From contig SCUB01000019.1 in assembly GCA_004297465.1 (NCBI GenBank), forward strand, positions 1-64,000: a DNA stretch of 64,000 nucleotides, written 5' to 3'. The position numbers and the translations under genes are program-made. The DNA comes from Xanthobacteraceae bacterium. Its GTDB lineage: Bacteria; Pseudomonadota; Alphaproteobacteria; Rhizobiales; Xanthobacteraceae. Below are positions 27,680 through 36,849 of the stretch, in pieces. Each line of letters begins with the position of its first letter. Position 1 is the first letter of the stretch. The notes under the pieces were generated by a model that was not told the DNA's origin, searched no databases, and worked only from the letters and a program-made list of their open reading frames with translations.

Positions 27680-28006
27680 TCAGCCGACGCGGCTGAGACC
27701 GGCGGCTCTGCCGTCATTAGCGATGCGGCTGAGCGCGTCGCGATAGAGCGCGGCCGCCGCCTGCGGCTCGGCGCGGCAGCGCGCGCGGGTCTGCGGCCAT
27801 TGCTGCGCCACGGCGATGAGCTGGGTCACGAACGCGGCCTGCGGGCGCGGCGAGGAGGACGGCGGCGGCGTCGCGGGACGCGGCGGTTCCGTGACCGTCA
27901 GCGCACGGCTGTCGCCGGCCGGCGCGGCGGCGGCCTTGTGCTCCGGCGGTCCCGGCTGCCGATGCCGGCCCGGGACGGGACGCAGGATAGTCATGATGGC
28001 CGACAT
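27680..28006 (-). CDS. Conserved hypothetical protein, Ala/Pro-rich with a helical C-terminus
   Basis: A 108-residue protein. The N-terminal two-thirds is rich in Pro, Arg and Ala and likely unstructured. The C-terminus (FVTQLIAVAQQWPQTRARC, then RAEPQAAAALYRDAL) looks like a pair of amphipathic helices similar to short hypothetical proteins of rhizobia. The ATG at 28006 has a GGAAAAAG site; longer in-frame starts reach into the divergent promoter region. No domain is known and no function is proposed. Confidence 0.6.
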   Translation of the reverse strand: MSAIMTILRPVPGRHRQPGPPEHKAAAAPAGDSRALTVTEPPRPATPPPSSSPRPQAAFVTQLIAVAQQWPQTRARCRAEPQAAAALYRDALSRIANDGRAAGLSRVG

Positions 28007-28239
28007 GTTCTTTTTCCGTGCCTTTTCCGAACGCCGCTGTCCCGGAACGGGACGGGCAAGCCCTTGTCGTTGAGGACCTCGCAAGCGCCATGCCGGCCAA
28101 GGGGGTGGTTGCGCCATCCGCCGCCTTTTTTCGAATTGTTTAGGAAGTCTACGTAATGTCAGGCGGTTGCAGGACATCCGCCGATACAATAGCGCGGGCT
28201 TGTCCCCACCAATTTTTTGCGCTCCGCCATGAGGCCATC

Positions 28240-29958
28240 ATGCCAGTTTCGTCCGTTTCCACCGAACCGATGACGGCTCCGGACACGGCGTGCGTGGTGA
28301 CCTCGATCGGCGAGGCGGTGTTCGAATGGGATGCCGCCACCAACGCCATGCATTGGGTCGGCGCCACCGCGGCGTTGTTCCGGGAGGCCGACGCCGACGT
28401 GCTGGGCGATGCCCGCGCCTTTGCCCGGCTGATCGATCCGGCCGGTCAGGCGCGGCGCGAAGCCATGATCCTCAACTCGATCATGGCGGACGAGGGCGCC
28501 GGCGTGCCCTATCAGGTCGAATATGCGCTGGCGTCCGGCGAGGCGGAGGTCTGGATCGAGGAAACCGGGCGCTGGTTCGCCGGCGCCGACGGCCGGCCGG
28601 CGCGCGCGCATGGCATGGTGCGCGCAGTCACCGCGCGGCACGCGCATGAGGAGTGTCTGGCGCGGCTGGCGCGCTGCGACAGTCTCACCGGGGGCCTCAA
28701 CCGCAGCTATCTGGTCGAGGCGCTCAACGAGATGCTTGAGGGAGCCGCCAAGTTCCGCAAGCCGTTCGGCTTCCTCGTGGTGGCGGTCGATCATCTGGCG
28801 CGGCTCAACGACGCCTTCGGCTTCGAGGTCGCCGACGAGGTGATCAACGAACTGGCGCGGCGCATCCGCATGCGGCTGCGCGGCGGCGACATTCTCGGCC
28901 GCCTGTCCGGCAACAAGCTTGGCCTCATCCTGCGCGACTGCACGATGGAGGACATGAAGATCGCCGCCGAGCGGTTTCTGGTCACGATCCGCGACCAGCC
29001 GGTATCGACCAGTTCCGGCGCCGTGGTTGTCACCGCCTCGATCGGCGGTGTCGTCGCGCCGCGCCATGGCCGCAGCGCCGTTGACATCATCAGCCGGGCC
29101 CAGGAAGCCCTCGACATGGCCAAGCGCCGCCGCCGCGGCTCGTTCCGCTGCTGGCTGCCCAATGTCGAGCGCGACGCCCGCCGCCGCACCAACATCCGCA
29201 TCACCGACGAGATCGTCACCGCGCTCAACGACCGCCGCATCATGCTGGCATTCGAGCCGGTGGCCGACATCGTCACGCGCCAGCCGGCGTTCCACGAATG
29301 CCTGGTGCGCATGCGCGGCGTCGGCGGCGAGGTCAGGCTCGCCAACGACGTCGTGCCGGTGGCGGAAAAGCTCGGGCTGATCCGCCTCGTCGATCACCGC
29401 GTGCTGGAGCTCGTCGTCGCTGAGCTTGCCGCCAATCCGGCGATCCGGCTCAGCCTCAACATCTCGCCCGACACCACCGCCGATCCGGACTGGTGGGGCG
29501 GCCTCGACGGTCTGCTGCGCGCCCATCCCGGCGTCGCCGAGCGGCTGATCGTCGAGATCACCGAAACCACGGCGATCCAGGACATCGACGACGTGCGCGG
29601 CTTCGTCACCCGGCTCAAGAACCTGGGCAGCCGCATCGCCATCGACGATTTCGGCGCGGGCTACACCTCGTTCCGCAACCTGCGCCGGCTCGGCGTCGAC
29701 ATCGTCAAGATCGATGGCGCCTTCGTGCAGAATATCGTCAGTTCAGCCGACGACCGCGCCTTCGTGCAGACGCTGATCGACCTGGCGCGCCGGCTCGGCC
29801 TGGAAACCGTCGCCGAGTGGGTGCAGGACGAGGCGGCAACAGCGCTGCTTAAGGAATGGGGCTGCCATTACATCCAGGGCCACGCCATCGGGCTGGCGGC
29901 GCTGGAAGCGCCCTGGCATGAGGGCGCGGAAGCCGCGCGGCTGGGCTGCGCGGGCTAG
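28240..29958 (+). CDS. PAS-like / degenerate GGDEF / EAL domain protein (likely c-di-GMP phosphodiesterase)
   Basis: A 572-residue signalling protein. A PAS-like region (about 20-130) is followed by a GGDEF domain (145-305) whose DSLTGGLNR entry motif is kept but whose active-site loop reads RLSGNKLG (221-228), so diguanylate cyclase activity is unlikely. The EAL domain (325-560) keeps the metal and catalytic residues: E353 in FHECLVRM (ECL instead of EAL), N407, E439 or E442 in EITET, the DDFGAGYTS pair at 469-470, K490 in VKIDG, E in ETVAEWVQ and Q in IQGHAIG. Hydrolysis of cyclic di-GMP is therefore plausible, perhaps activated by GTP bound at the GGDEF domain. The ATG at 28240 has GAGG upstream. 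Confidence 0.88.
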   Translation: MPVSSVSTEPMTAPDTACVVTSIGEAVFEWDAATNAMHWVGATAALFREADADVLGDARAFARLIDPAGQARREAMILNSIMADEGAGVPYQVEYALASGEAEVWIEETGRWFAGADGRPARAHGMVRAVTARHAHEECLARLARCDSLTGGLNRSYLVEALNEMLEGAAKFRKPFGFLVVAVDHLARLNDAFGFEVADEVINELARRIRMRLRGGDILGRLSGNKLGLILRDCTMEDMKIAAERFLVTIRDQPVSTSSGAVVVTASIGGVVAPRHGRSAVDIISRAQEALDMAKRRRRGSFRCWLPNVERDARRRTNIRITDEIVTALNDRRIMLAFEPVADIVTRQPAFHECLVRMRGVGGEVRLANDVVPVAEKLGLIRLVDHRVLELVVAELAANPAIRLSLNISPDTTADPDWWGGLDGLLRAHPGVAERLIVEITETTAIQDIDDVRGFVTRLKNLGSRIAIDDFGAGYTSFRNLRRLGVDIVKIDGAFVQNIVSSADDRAFVQTLIDLARRLGLETVAEWVQDEAATALLKEWGCHYIQGHAIGLAALEAPWHEGAEAARLGCAG

Positions 29959-30039
29959 CGGCTGTTCTTACGACCGCCGTTCTCCGTGCAATCAATCAAG
30001 GAGTGAGGAAAAACCCGGTCGAACGAAAGCGTCGCGGCC

Positions 30040-30624
30040 TCAGGTGCTGCCGCCCTCTTTGCCGGGCTCGCGCGACAGCTTCTCGAGGCGCTCCTGCATG
30101 TCCTTCATCTGGCGGCGCAGGTCGTCGATGTTGTCGCCGCCGGCCTCCTTGTCGTCCTCGGCGCCTTCCTTGCGCGGGAACGGCTGGAACATCGCGAAGG
30201 TGCGCTCGAACAGCTCCATGTTGCGGCGGACCTGTTCCTCCAGCGGGCCGAACGCATTGACGCCGAACGCCTGCGCCATCTGCTGGCGGAACTTGCCCTG
30301 GTCGCGCGTGAACATGTCGATCGAGGCTTCGAGGTAGCGCGGCACCAACATCTGCATGCTGTCGCCGTAGAACCGGATCAACTGCCGCAGGAACGCGGTG
30401 GGCAACAGGTTCTGCCCTTCCTTGTTCTCCTGCTCGAAGATGATCTGCGCCAGCACCGGGCGGGTGATGTCCTCGCCGCTCTTGGCGTCGTAGACGAGGA
30501 AGTCCTCGCCCTCCTTGACCATCTTGGCGAGATCCTCGAGCGTGACATAGGTGCTCGTGCCGGTGTTGTAGAGCCGACGGTTGGCGTATTTCTTGATCGT
30601 GATGGGTTCGCCGGTTTTCGCCAT
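30040..30624 (-). CDS. phaR: Polyhydroxyalkanoate synthesis repressor PhaR
   Basis: A 194-residue regulator with the PHB accumulation regulatory N-terminal domain: ITIKKYANRRLYNTGTSTY and VTLEDLAKMVKEGEDFLVYDAK. A second domain contains LIRFYGDSMQMLVPRYLE, and an acidic coiled-coil tail ends the protein. PhaR binds both DNA and PHB granules, relieving repression of phasin genes as polymer accumulates. The gene is divergent from phaA, the common arrangement in rhizobia. A perfect 19-bp palindrome lies 44-62 bases upstream of its start. Confidence 0.95.
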   Translation of the reverse strand: MAKTGEPITIKKYANRRLYNTGTSTYVTLEDLAKMVKEGEDFLVYDAKSGEDITRPVLAQIIFEQENKEGQNLLPTAFLRQLIRFYGDSMQMLVPRYLEASIDMFTRDQGKFRQQMAQAFGVNAFGPLEEQVRRNMELFERTFAMFQPFPRKEGAEDDKEAGGDNIDDLRRQMKDMQERLEKLSREPGKEGGST

Positions 30625-30667
30625 GGACCTGACATGCTACGGATGAAACCCGGACATGATCCAGGCT

Positions 30668-30686
30668 GTACGCCAAGGTGGCGTAC
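30668..30686 (-). promoter_or_regulatory. Perfect palindrome GTACGCCA-N3-TGGCGTAC upstream of phaR
   Basis: Two perfect 8-bp arms flank AGG, 44 bases before the phaR start codon and between the divergent phaR and phaA genes. On the minus strand TTTGACC just upstream could serve as a -35 box, so the palindrome would lie inside the promoter. It could be an operator for PhaR itself or another dimeric repressor; as RNA it could also form a short hairpin in the phaR leader. Confidence 0.5.
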
Positions 30687-30700
30687 CAGGGTCAAAGTAA

Positions 30701-32068
<1,368 letters not shown>

Positions 32069-32102
32069 CCGATCAACGAAAGTTGAATCCTGGCCATGAC
32101 CA

Positions 32103-32138
32103 ACGCCCCGTAGGATCAGATTCGATCCTGCGGGGCGT
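32103..32138 (+). terminator. Strong hairpin between phaA and phaB
   Basis: A 15-bp stem (one G-T pair) starts ACGCCCCG and closes around the loop AGATTC. It lies 35 bases after the phaA stop. Only AATCG follows, with no T run, so it may cause partial termination or protect the phaA mRNA 3' end while phaB uses a separate promoter. Confidence 0.6.
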
Positions 32139-32306
32139 AATCGCCTCGGGTTCATGAAAACATAAACTCTCGCCGCTACTCTCGACATCCTCTCGTCTTC
32201 TCGTCCTCCATCACTCCACGTTCCCGGCTTTACAATCAAAAACGCCAATTAAAATTCCAGGCAAAGATTCAGGCCACTATTCAAGTCAACTTGGGAGGGA
32301 CAGCCC
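32139..32306 (+). promoter_or_regulatory. AT-richer leader of phaB
   Basis: This 168-bp stretch is clearly lower in G+C than the flanking genes and ends in GGGAGGG, a strong ribosome binding site 7 bases before the phaB start. TTTACAAT near 32229 resembles a -10 box. No palindrome like the one upstream of phaR is present. Confidence 0.4.
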
Positions 32307-33032
32307 ATGGCACGCGTTGCATTGGTAACCGGCGGGTCGCGCGGAATCGGCGCGGCCATTTCGAAGGGGCTGAAGGCGGCCGGCTACAAGGTGGCGGCCA
32401 ACTATGCCGGCAATGATGAAGCGGCGCAGAAGTTCAAGGCCGAGACCGGCATTCCGGTGTTCAAGTGGGATGTCAGCTCGTTCGAGGCCTGCGCGGCCGG
32501 CGTCAAGGCGGTGGAGGCGGAACTCGGCCCGGTCGACGTGCTGGTCAACAACGCCGGCATCACCCGCGACGGTTTCTTCCACAAGATGACGATCGAGCAG
32601 TGGAGCGCGGTGATCAACACCAATCTCGGCTCGCTGTTCAACATGACGCGGCCGGTGATCGAAGGCATGCGCGAGCGCAGCTTCGGCCGCATCATCAACA
32701 TCTCCTCTGTCAACGGCCAGAAAGGGCAGGCCGGTCAGGTCAACTATTCCGCGGCCAAGGCCGGCGACCTTGGCTTCACCAAGGCGCTGGCGCAGGAATG
32801 CGCCACCAAGGGCGTCACCGTGAACGCCATCTGCCCCGGCTACATCGCCACCGAGATGGTGATGGCGGTGCCCAAGGAGGTGGTCGACAAGCGCATCATT
32901 CCGCAGATTCCGGTCGGCCGCCTTGGTGCGGTCGAGGAGATCGCGCGCTGCGTGGTGTTCCTGGCTTCCGACGAGGCTAGCTTCATCACCGGCTCGACGC
33001 TGAGCGCCAACGGCGGCCAGTACATGATCTGA
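32307..33032 (+). CDS. phaB: Acetoacetyl-CoA reductase PhaB
   Basis: A 241-residue NADPH-dependent short-chain dehydrogenase that makes (R)-3-hydroxybutyryl-CoA for PHB synthase. The cofactor motif is TGGSRGIG (8-15), and the catalytic residues are Ser in NISSVNG (133-134), Y147 and K151 in VNYSAAKAG. Sequence elements such as VFKWDVSSFEAC, ITRDGFFHKM and GQVNYSAAKAGDLGFTKALAQE are specific to PhaB rather than FabG. The PHB synthase gene phaC is not in this window. Confidence 0.95.
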   Translation: MARVALVTGGSRGIGAAISKGLKAAGYKVAANYAGNDEAAQKFKAETGIPVFKWDVSSFEACAAGVKAVEAELGPVDVLVNNAGITRDGFFHKMTIEQWSAVINTNLGSLFNMTRPVIEGMRERSFGRIINISSVNGQKGQAGQVNYSAAKAGDLGFTKALAQECATKGVTVNAICPGYIATEMVMAVPKEVVDKRIIPQIPVGRLGAVEEIARCVVFLASDEASFITGSTLSANGGQYMI

Positions 33033-33077
33033 CGGCGCGAGAAACGTGATCGGAACCGTGCGCGCGGCTGGCCGGCG

Positions 33078-33974
33078 ATGACCGGGCGCATGACCAGCCG
33101 GACGGCGACGCTGACCGGATTTGCCGCCATCCTGCTGTGGTCGTTCCTCGCCACGCTGACGGTGGCCACCGGCGCGGTGCCGCCGTTCCAGCTCGCGGCC
33201 ATGACCTTCGCGCTCGGCGCGCTGACCGGCCCGCTGGGCTGGACGGCGGCATGGCTCCTGCGGCGCGAGCGGCGGCCGCTGCCGCGCGTGCCGGCGCTGG
33301 CATGGGCGGTCGGGGTCGGCGGCCTGTTCGGCTATCACGCGCTGTACTTCCTCGCGCTGCGGCTTTCGCCGCCGGCCGAGGCCGGGCTCATCAATTACCT
33401 GTGGCCGCTGCTGATCGTGCTGTTCTCGGCGCTCTTGCCGGGCGAGCGGCTGGCCTGGCACCACCTCGCCGGGGTCGTGCTCGGGCTGGCCGGAACCGTG
33501 CTGCTGTTTGCCGGCCGCGGTGCCTCGGGCGCTGTGTGGGATTTCCTGCCCGGCTTCGCCGCGGCGTTCGTGGCCGCCTTTGTCTGGGCGACCTATTCGG
33601 TGTCGTCGCGGCTCCTGGCGGGGGTGCCGACCGAGGCGGTGGCCGGGTTCTGCCTGGCGACGGCGCTGCTCGCGGCGCTGTTCCACCTCGTGTTCGAGAT
33701 TCCGGCGTGGCCCGCCACGGCGCCGCAATGGCTGGCCGTGCTGGCGCTCGGGCTGGGGCCGGTGGGGCTTGCCTTCTACGCCTGGGACATCGGCATGAAG
33801 CGCGGCGACATCCGCGTGCTCGGCGCGGCCTCCTACGCCGCGCCGCTGATCTCGACGCTGCTCCTGGTGCTGTTCGGCTACGCCGAGGCGAGCCGCGCGC
33901 TGGCGCTCTCCGCCGCGCTGATCGCCGCCGGCGGCGTGCTGGCGGCGAAGGACATGCTGATGCGCCGCGGCTGA
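33078..33974 (+). CDS. EamA/DMT-family transporter
   Basis: A 298-residue membrane protein with about ten hydrophobic helices. It contains ILLWSFLATLT, YFLALRLSPPAEAGLINYLWPLLIVLFSALLPGE and WATYSVSSRLLAG, which match the YddG-like aromatic amino acid exporter branch of the DMT superfamily. Substrate is uncertain. The start could also be the ATG at 33090. It follows phaB by 45 bp on the same strand but has no obvious role in PHB metabolism. Confidence 0.87.
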   Translation: MTGRMTSRTATLTGFAAILLWSFLATLTVATGAVPPFQLAAMTFALGALTGPLGWTAAWLLRRERRPLPRVPALAWAVGVGGLFGYHALYFLALRLSPPAEAGLINYLWPLLIVLFSALLPGERLAWHHLAGVVLGLAGTVLLFAGRGASGAVWDFLPGFAAAFVAAFVWATYSVSSRLLAGVPTEAVAGFCLATALLAALFHLVFEIPAWPATAPQWLAVLALGLGPVGLAFYAWDIGMKRGDIRVLGAASYAAPLISTLLLVLFGYAEASRALALSAALIAAGGVLAAKDMLMRRG

Positions 33975-33977
33975 ATG

Positions 33978-34760
33978 TCAGAATTTGTTCTTGCGCTCGC
34001 GGATTTCGGCGAACACCGCGGTGGCGGATTGCCCGGCCATGCCGAGCGCGGCGGCAAGCTCGGGCGCGTCGGCGCGCAGGAACGGGTTGGCGCGCTTCTC
34101 CTCGCCCATGCGCGAGGGCACGGTGGCCTTGCCCGCGGCGCGCTGGCGCGCGGCCTCGTCGGCGCGCGCTTTCAGCGCGGCGTTGTCCGGGTCGATGGTG
34201 CGCGCGAAGCGGATGTTCGACTCGGTGTATTCATGGCCGCAGAAGATGCGGGTCGCGTCGGGCAGGGCACGCAGCTTGAGCAGCGAGGCCCACATCATCG
34301 GATAGGTGCCCTCGAACACCCGGCCGGCGCCGATCGAGAACAGGGTGTCGCCGACGAACACGGCGTCATCGTCGGCGAACCAGTAGGCGACCTGCCCGAG
34401 CGTGTGCCCCGGCGTCTCGATCACGCGCGCCTCGAGCGCGCCGACCCTGACCGTGTCGCCGTCGCGCACCGTGGCGTCGGCCAGCGGGATCTTGTCGGCC
34501 TCGCCCGCCGGTGCGGTGACGCGGCAGCCGTAGCGCTCTTTCAGGGCGGGGATGGCGCCGGTGTGATCGTGATGGTGGTGGGTGACGAGGATGTCGGTCA
34601 GCGTCCAGCCGGCGGCTTCGAGCGCGGCGACGATCGGGCCCGCCTCCGGCGCGTCGACCGCGGCGGTGGCCTCCGTCGCCGGATCGTGCACCAGATAGCC
34701 GAAATTGTCGGACAGGCAGGGAAACAGGCGAATGTCCGCCGTCATCCGGGGCCGGGCCAT
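33978..34760 (-). CDS. gloB: Hydroxyacylglutathione hydrolase (glyoxalase II)
   Basis: A 260-residue enzyme that hydrolyses S-lactoylglutathione in methylglyoxal detoxification. The binuclear metal motif is THHHHDHTG (60-68), followed by the His of TPGHTLGQ, Asp of VGDTLFSIGAGR and His of FCGHEYTESNIRFA, all typical of GloB. The C-terminal glutathione-binding domain (RMGEEKRANPFLRAD) is present. The ATG at 34760 has GGAGG four bases upstream. It is convergent with the EamA gene, with stops 3 bp apart. Confidence 0.95.
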   Translation of the reverse strand: MARPRMTADIRLFPCLSDNFGYLVHDPATEATAAVDAPEAGPIVAALEAAGWTLTDILVTHHHHDHTGAIPALKERYGCRVTAPAGEADKIPLADATVRDGDTVRVGALEARVIETPGHTLGQVAYWFADDDAVFVGDTLFSIGAGRVFEGTYPMMWASLLKLRALPDATRIFCGHEYTESNIRFARTIDPDNAALKARADEAARQRAAGKATVPSRMGEEKRANPFLRADAPELAAALGMAGQSATAVFAEIRERKNKF

Positions 34761-34904
34761 GGAACCTCCGCACGAAAAGACCTGACGCAAGGCTAGCATG
34801 CCGGCCGCCATCGGCAAGCGTGGGCGGACAAGACGAGACGGTCAGGGTATCGCGGTCTCTTGGGGCCCTGCCTCGATGCGCCCGACTGTGCTAGCGTGCC
34901 GGCC

Positions 34905-35663
34905 ATGTCAATCGATGTGATTGATCTGCGCAATTTCTATTCGCACCGCCTCGGCATGGTGGCGCGGCGGCTGATCGGGCGCGGCATTCGCGCCCACTGG
35001 CCCGACGCGGCGCGGCTGCGCGTCGTCGGCGTCGGCTATTCCACGCCCTATCTCGGACTGTTCCGCGAGAGCGCGGAGCGCTGCCTTGCCTTCATGCCGG
35101 CGGCGCAAGGGGTGCTGAAATGGCCGACCGCGCGCCCGACGCTGTCGGCGCTGGTGGACGAATACGACCTGCCGCTTGCCGATTCCTCGATCGACCGCGT
35201 GCTGCTGATCCACGCGCTCGAAGTCGCCGACGATCCGGCGGGCCTGTTGCGCGAGGTGTGGCGGGTGCTGGCGCCGAGCGGACGGGTGCTGGCGGTGATC
35301 CCCAACCGGCGGGGCTTGTGGGCGCGCGCCGATTCCACGCCGTTCGGTCATGGCCGGCCCTATTCGCGCTCGCAGGTCACCGACCTGCTGCGGGTGGCCT
35401 GGTTCACGCCGGCGTCGTGGAGCGAGGTGCTGTATGTGCCCCCCGTCAGAGCGGCCTGGATCCTGCGCGCGGCGATGGCCTGGGAGCGCACCGGATCGGC
35501 GGTTTCGGCGCCGTTCTCGGGCGTGCATATCGTCGAGGCGACCAAGCAGGTCTATCGCGCGATTCCGGCACGGCGCGAACGCACCCGCCTCATTCCCGCG
35601 CTCGAACCGGCGCTGGCGCCCTCGCCGTCACCGCGCGGCACGGCGCTGCGCGACGACACCTAG
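34905..35663 (+). CDS. Class I SAM-dependent methyltransferase
   Basis: A 252-residue methyltransferase of the Methyltransf_11 type. The SAM-binding loop is degenerate (VVGVGYSTPYLGLF instead of GxGxG). The post-motif reads YDLPLADSSIDRVLLIHALEVADDPAGLLREVWRVLAPSGRVLAVIPNRRGLWAR, which resembles ubiquinone/menaquinone-type methylases. Its substrate is unknown. The family is commonly found opposite gloB in alphaproteobacteria, as here. The ATG at 34905 fits the conserved start (DLRNFYSHRLGMVARRLI). Confidence 0.85.
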   Translation: MSIDVIDLRNFYSHRLGMVARRLIGRGIRAHWPDAARLRVVGVGYSTPYLGLFRESAERCLAFMPAAQGVLKWPTARPTLSALVDEYDLPLADSSIDRVLLIHALEVADDPAGLLREVWRVLAPSGRVLAVIPNRRGLWARADSTPFGHGRPYSRSQVTDLLRVAWFTPASWSEVLYVPPVRAAWILRAAMAWERTGSAVSAPFSGVHIVEATKQVYRAIPARRERTRLIPALEPALAPSPSPRGTALRDDT

Positions 35664-35693
35664 CGGGTTGTTCCGGAAACGATGGGCCCGAAA

Positions 35694-36389
35694 TCAATCG
35701 CCGTTGGACTGCGTCCCGGCGGAGAAGTCGTCGCCGCTGGGTTGCGCCGCGCCGACGTCGCCGCGCGGACCATGGTGGCGGCGCCGGCGGCGGTGCGGGT
35801 AGCGCTCGCCGCGCGGGTGCTCGTCGCCGCCCTGGGGCTGCGGCGCGCCACCGGTGATGAACGACGGCAGCCGGTCGATGTCGGAATCGTCCCTCGGCTG
35901 CTGTTGCTGCTGCCGGTAGGAGGGCTGATCGCGCGGCTCGCGAGGTTCGCGCGATTCACGGGGTTCGCGGTGTTCACGCGGCTCGCGGCCCTGGAACGGT
36001 TGCTGCTCGCGCTGCGGATAGGGCTGCGGCTCGCGCCCGGGCAGGCCGGGTTCCGCGCCGTAGCCGCTGAACTGCTCGCCCTCGGCGTCATCGCCGCCGT
36101 CGTCGCGCATGTCGTCGTTGCGCACATAAGGCTGGTTCTGGCGGAACTGCTCCTGCGCCGCGGCGATGATGCGGAAATAATGCTCGGCGTGCTGGTAGTA
36201 GTTTTCCGCGCCGACCGGATCGCCGGAGCCCTGCGCGTCGCGGGCAAGCTGGACATATTTCTCGGCGACGTGCGCGGCCGTGCCCCGGATCTTCACGTCG
36301 GGTCCGTTGGACTCATAGACCCGCGTCATCGGATTCTGGCCCTTGCGGTTGTTGCGACTCCGCATGCGCTTGTTCTGTCCGTTTCTCAT
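35694..36389 (-). CDS. DUF4167 protein with Arg/Pro/Glu repeats
   Basis: A 231-residue protein. The N-terminal DUF4167 domain (about 1-80) is basic at first (RMRSRNNRKGQNPMTR) and then reads RGTAAHVAEKYVQLARDAQGSGDPVGAENYYQHAEHYFRII. The middle is low-complexity, with runs of REPRE and Gln, and the tail has an HRRRRRHHGPRGD basic cluster. This suggests an RNA-binding or ribosome-associated role, but none is established. The ATG at 36389 has AAGG six bases upstream. In alphaproteobacteria the gene is regularly found downstream of prmC and prfA, as here, which supports a link to translation. Confidence 0.85.
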   Translation of the reverse strand: MRNGQNKRMRSRNNRKGQNPMTRVYESNGPDVKIRGTAAHVAEKYVQLARDAQGSGDPVGAENYYQHAEHYFRIIAAAQEQFRQNQPYVRNDDMRDDGGDDAEGEQFSGYGAEPGLPGREPQPYPQREQQPFQGREPREHREPRESREPREPRDQPSYRQQQQQPRDDSDIDRLPSFITGGAPQPQGGDEHPRGERYPHRRRRRHHGPRGDVGAAQPSGDDFSAGTQSNGD

Positions 36390-36639
36390 GTGCTGCCTTC
36401 TTGCCAAGTCCCTTTGAGTGTTCAGCATGGCGATTCCCAATTGGCGGGCGCTGGCCCGTCGAGGGTCCGCATCCATGTCGCGTTGAGCCGCACTTCTTGG
36501 TTTCCTGCTTTCAAGCCGGGTTTTTTCTAATCACCTCGCGGGAGCGGCGCGCGTCGCGACTATCGCGGACCATCGCGTATCGCGGACCATCGCGCAAAAT
36601 CACGCTTCCCGTTGCCGCAGGCTCCACCGTGCGGAGCCT
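36390..36639. other. Leader of the DUF4167 gene
   Basis: No gene is seen. The stretch contains a 17-bp tandem duplication (annotated separately) and a GGCTCC-N7-GGAGCC hairpin at 36620-36638 directly past the end of the candidate 6S RNA, which may serve as its terminator or processing site. The DUF4167 promoter must lie here unless the gene is read through from prmC. Confidence 0.5.
36561..36594. repeat. 17-bp perfect tandem duplication
   Basis: TATCGCGGACCATCGCG occurs at 36561-36577 and again at 36578-36594 with no gap or mismatch. It lies between the candidate 6S RNA and the DUF4167 gene. Each unit contains a CGCG-rich inverted element. A perfect duplication suggests recent slippage. Confidence 0.85.
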
Positions 36640-36802
36640 TCCGACCTTGGCCGCATGCTGCTGAGGCGTCCGGTGGTGAACCCTTGCTCCATCGCGGGCT
36701 AACACCGCCGCGACGTGACTGGGAGGTCGATGCGCCTCCACGTGCAAGCTCTGGTCACCACAACCAGAAAGATCGGCTGCCCCCTTGGCCGGTCGATTTC
36801 TT
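36640..36802 (-). ncRNA. ssrS: Candidate 6S RNA
   Basis: Read on the minus strand this 163-nt stretch looks like 6S RNA, the RNA that binds sigma-70 RNA polymerase as a promoter mimic. A closing stem pairs GACCGGCC (36787-36794) with GGCCAAGGTC (36643-36652). The 5' side then reads CAGCCGATCTTTC and a small hairpin (CTGGT...ACCAG), which parallels E. coli 6S AGCCGATATTTC plus hairpin as I remember it. An apical stem GGAGG...CCTCC follows. The 3' side has CAAGGGTTCA and GCCTCAGCAGCATGCGG, parallel to E. coli AAGGGTTCA and GCCTGCGGCGGCAT. A promoter lies directly upstream. Its location between prmC and the DUF4167 gene, not beside zapA or ygfA, is unusual. Identification is by pattern only. Confidence 0.68.
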
Positions 36803-36808
36803 GGCCGG

Positions 36809-36837
36809 ACCCTAGTCGCTCCGGGGCGATATTCCAA
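36809..36837 (-). promoter_or_regulatory. Promoter of the candidate 6S RNA
   Basis: On the minus strand TTGGAA (36837-36832) and TAGGGT (36814-36809) are separated by exactly 17 bp. This predicts a transcription start near 36802, just before the closing stem of the RNA. The promoter lies just past the prmC stop codon. Confidence 0.5.
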
Positions 36838-36849
36838 GCGGTTTTTTGG

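Noticed and set aside
36640-36802. The same region as SRP RNA (AAGGTCGGAAGG resembles the SRP GGAAGG loop)
   Set aside because: The SRP loop consensus GGTCCGGAAGGAAGCAGCC is not matched beyond a few bases and the fold is too long.
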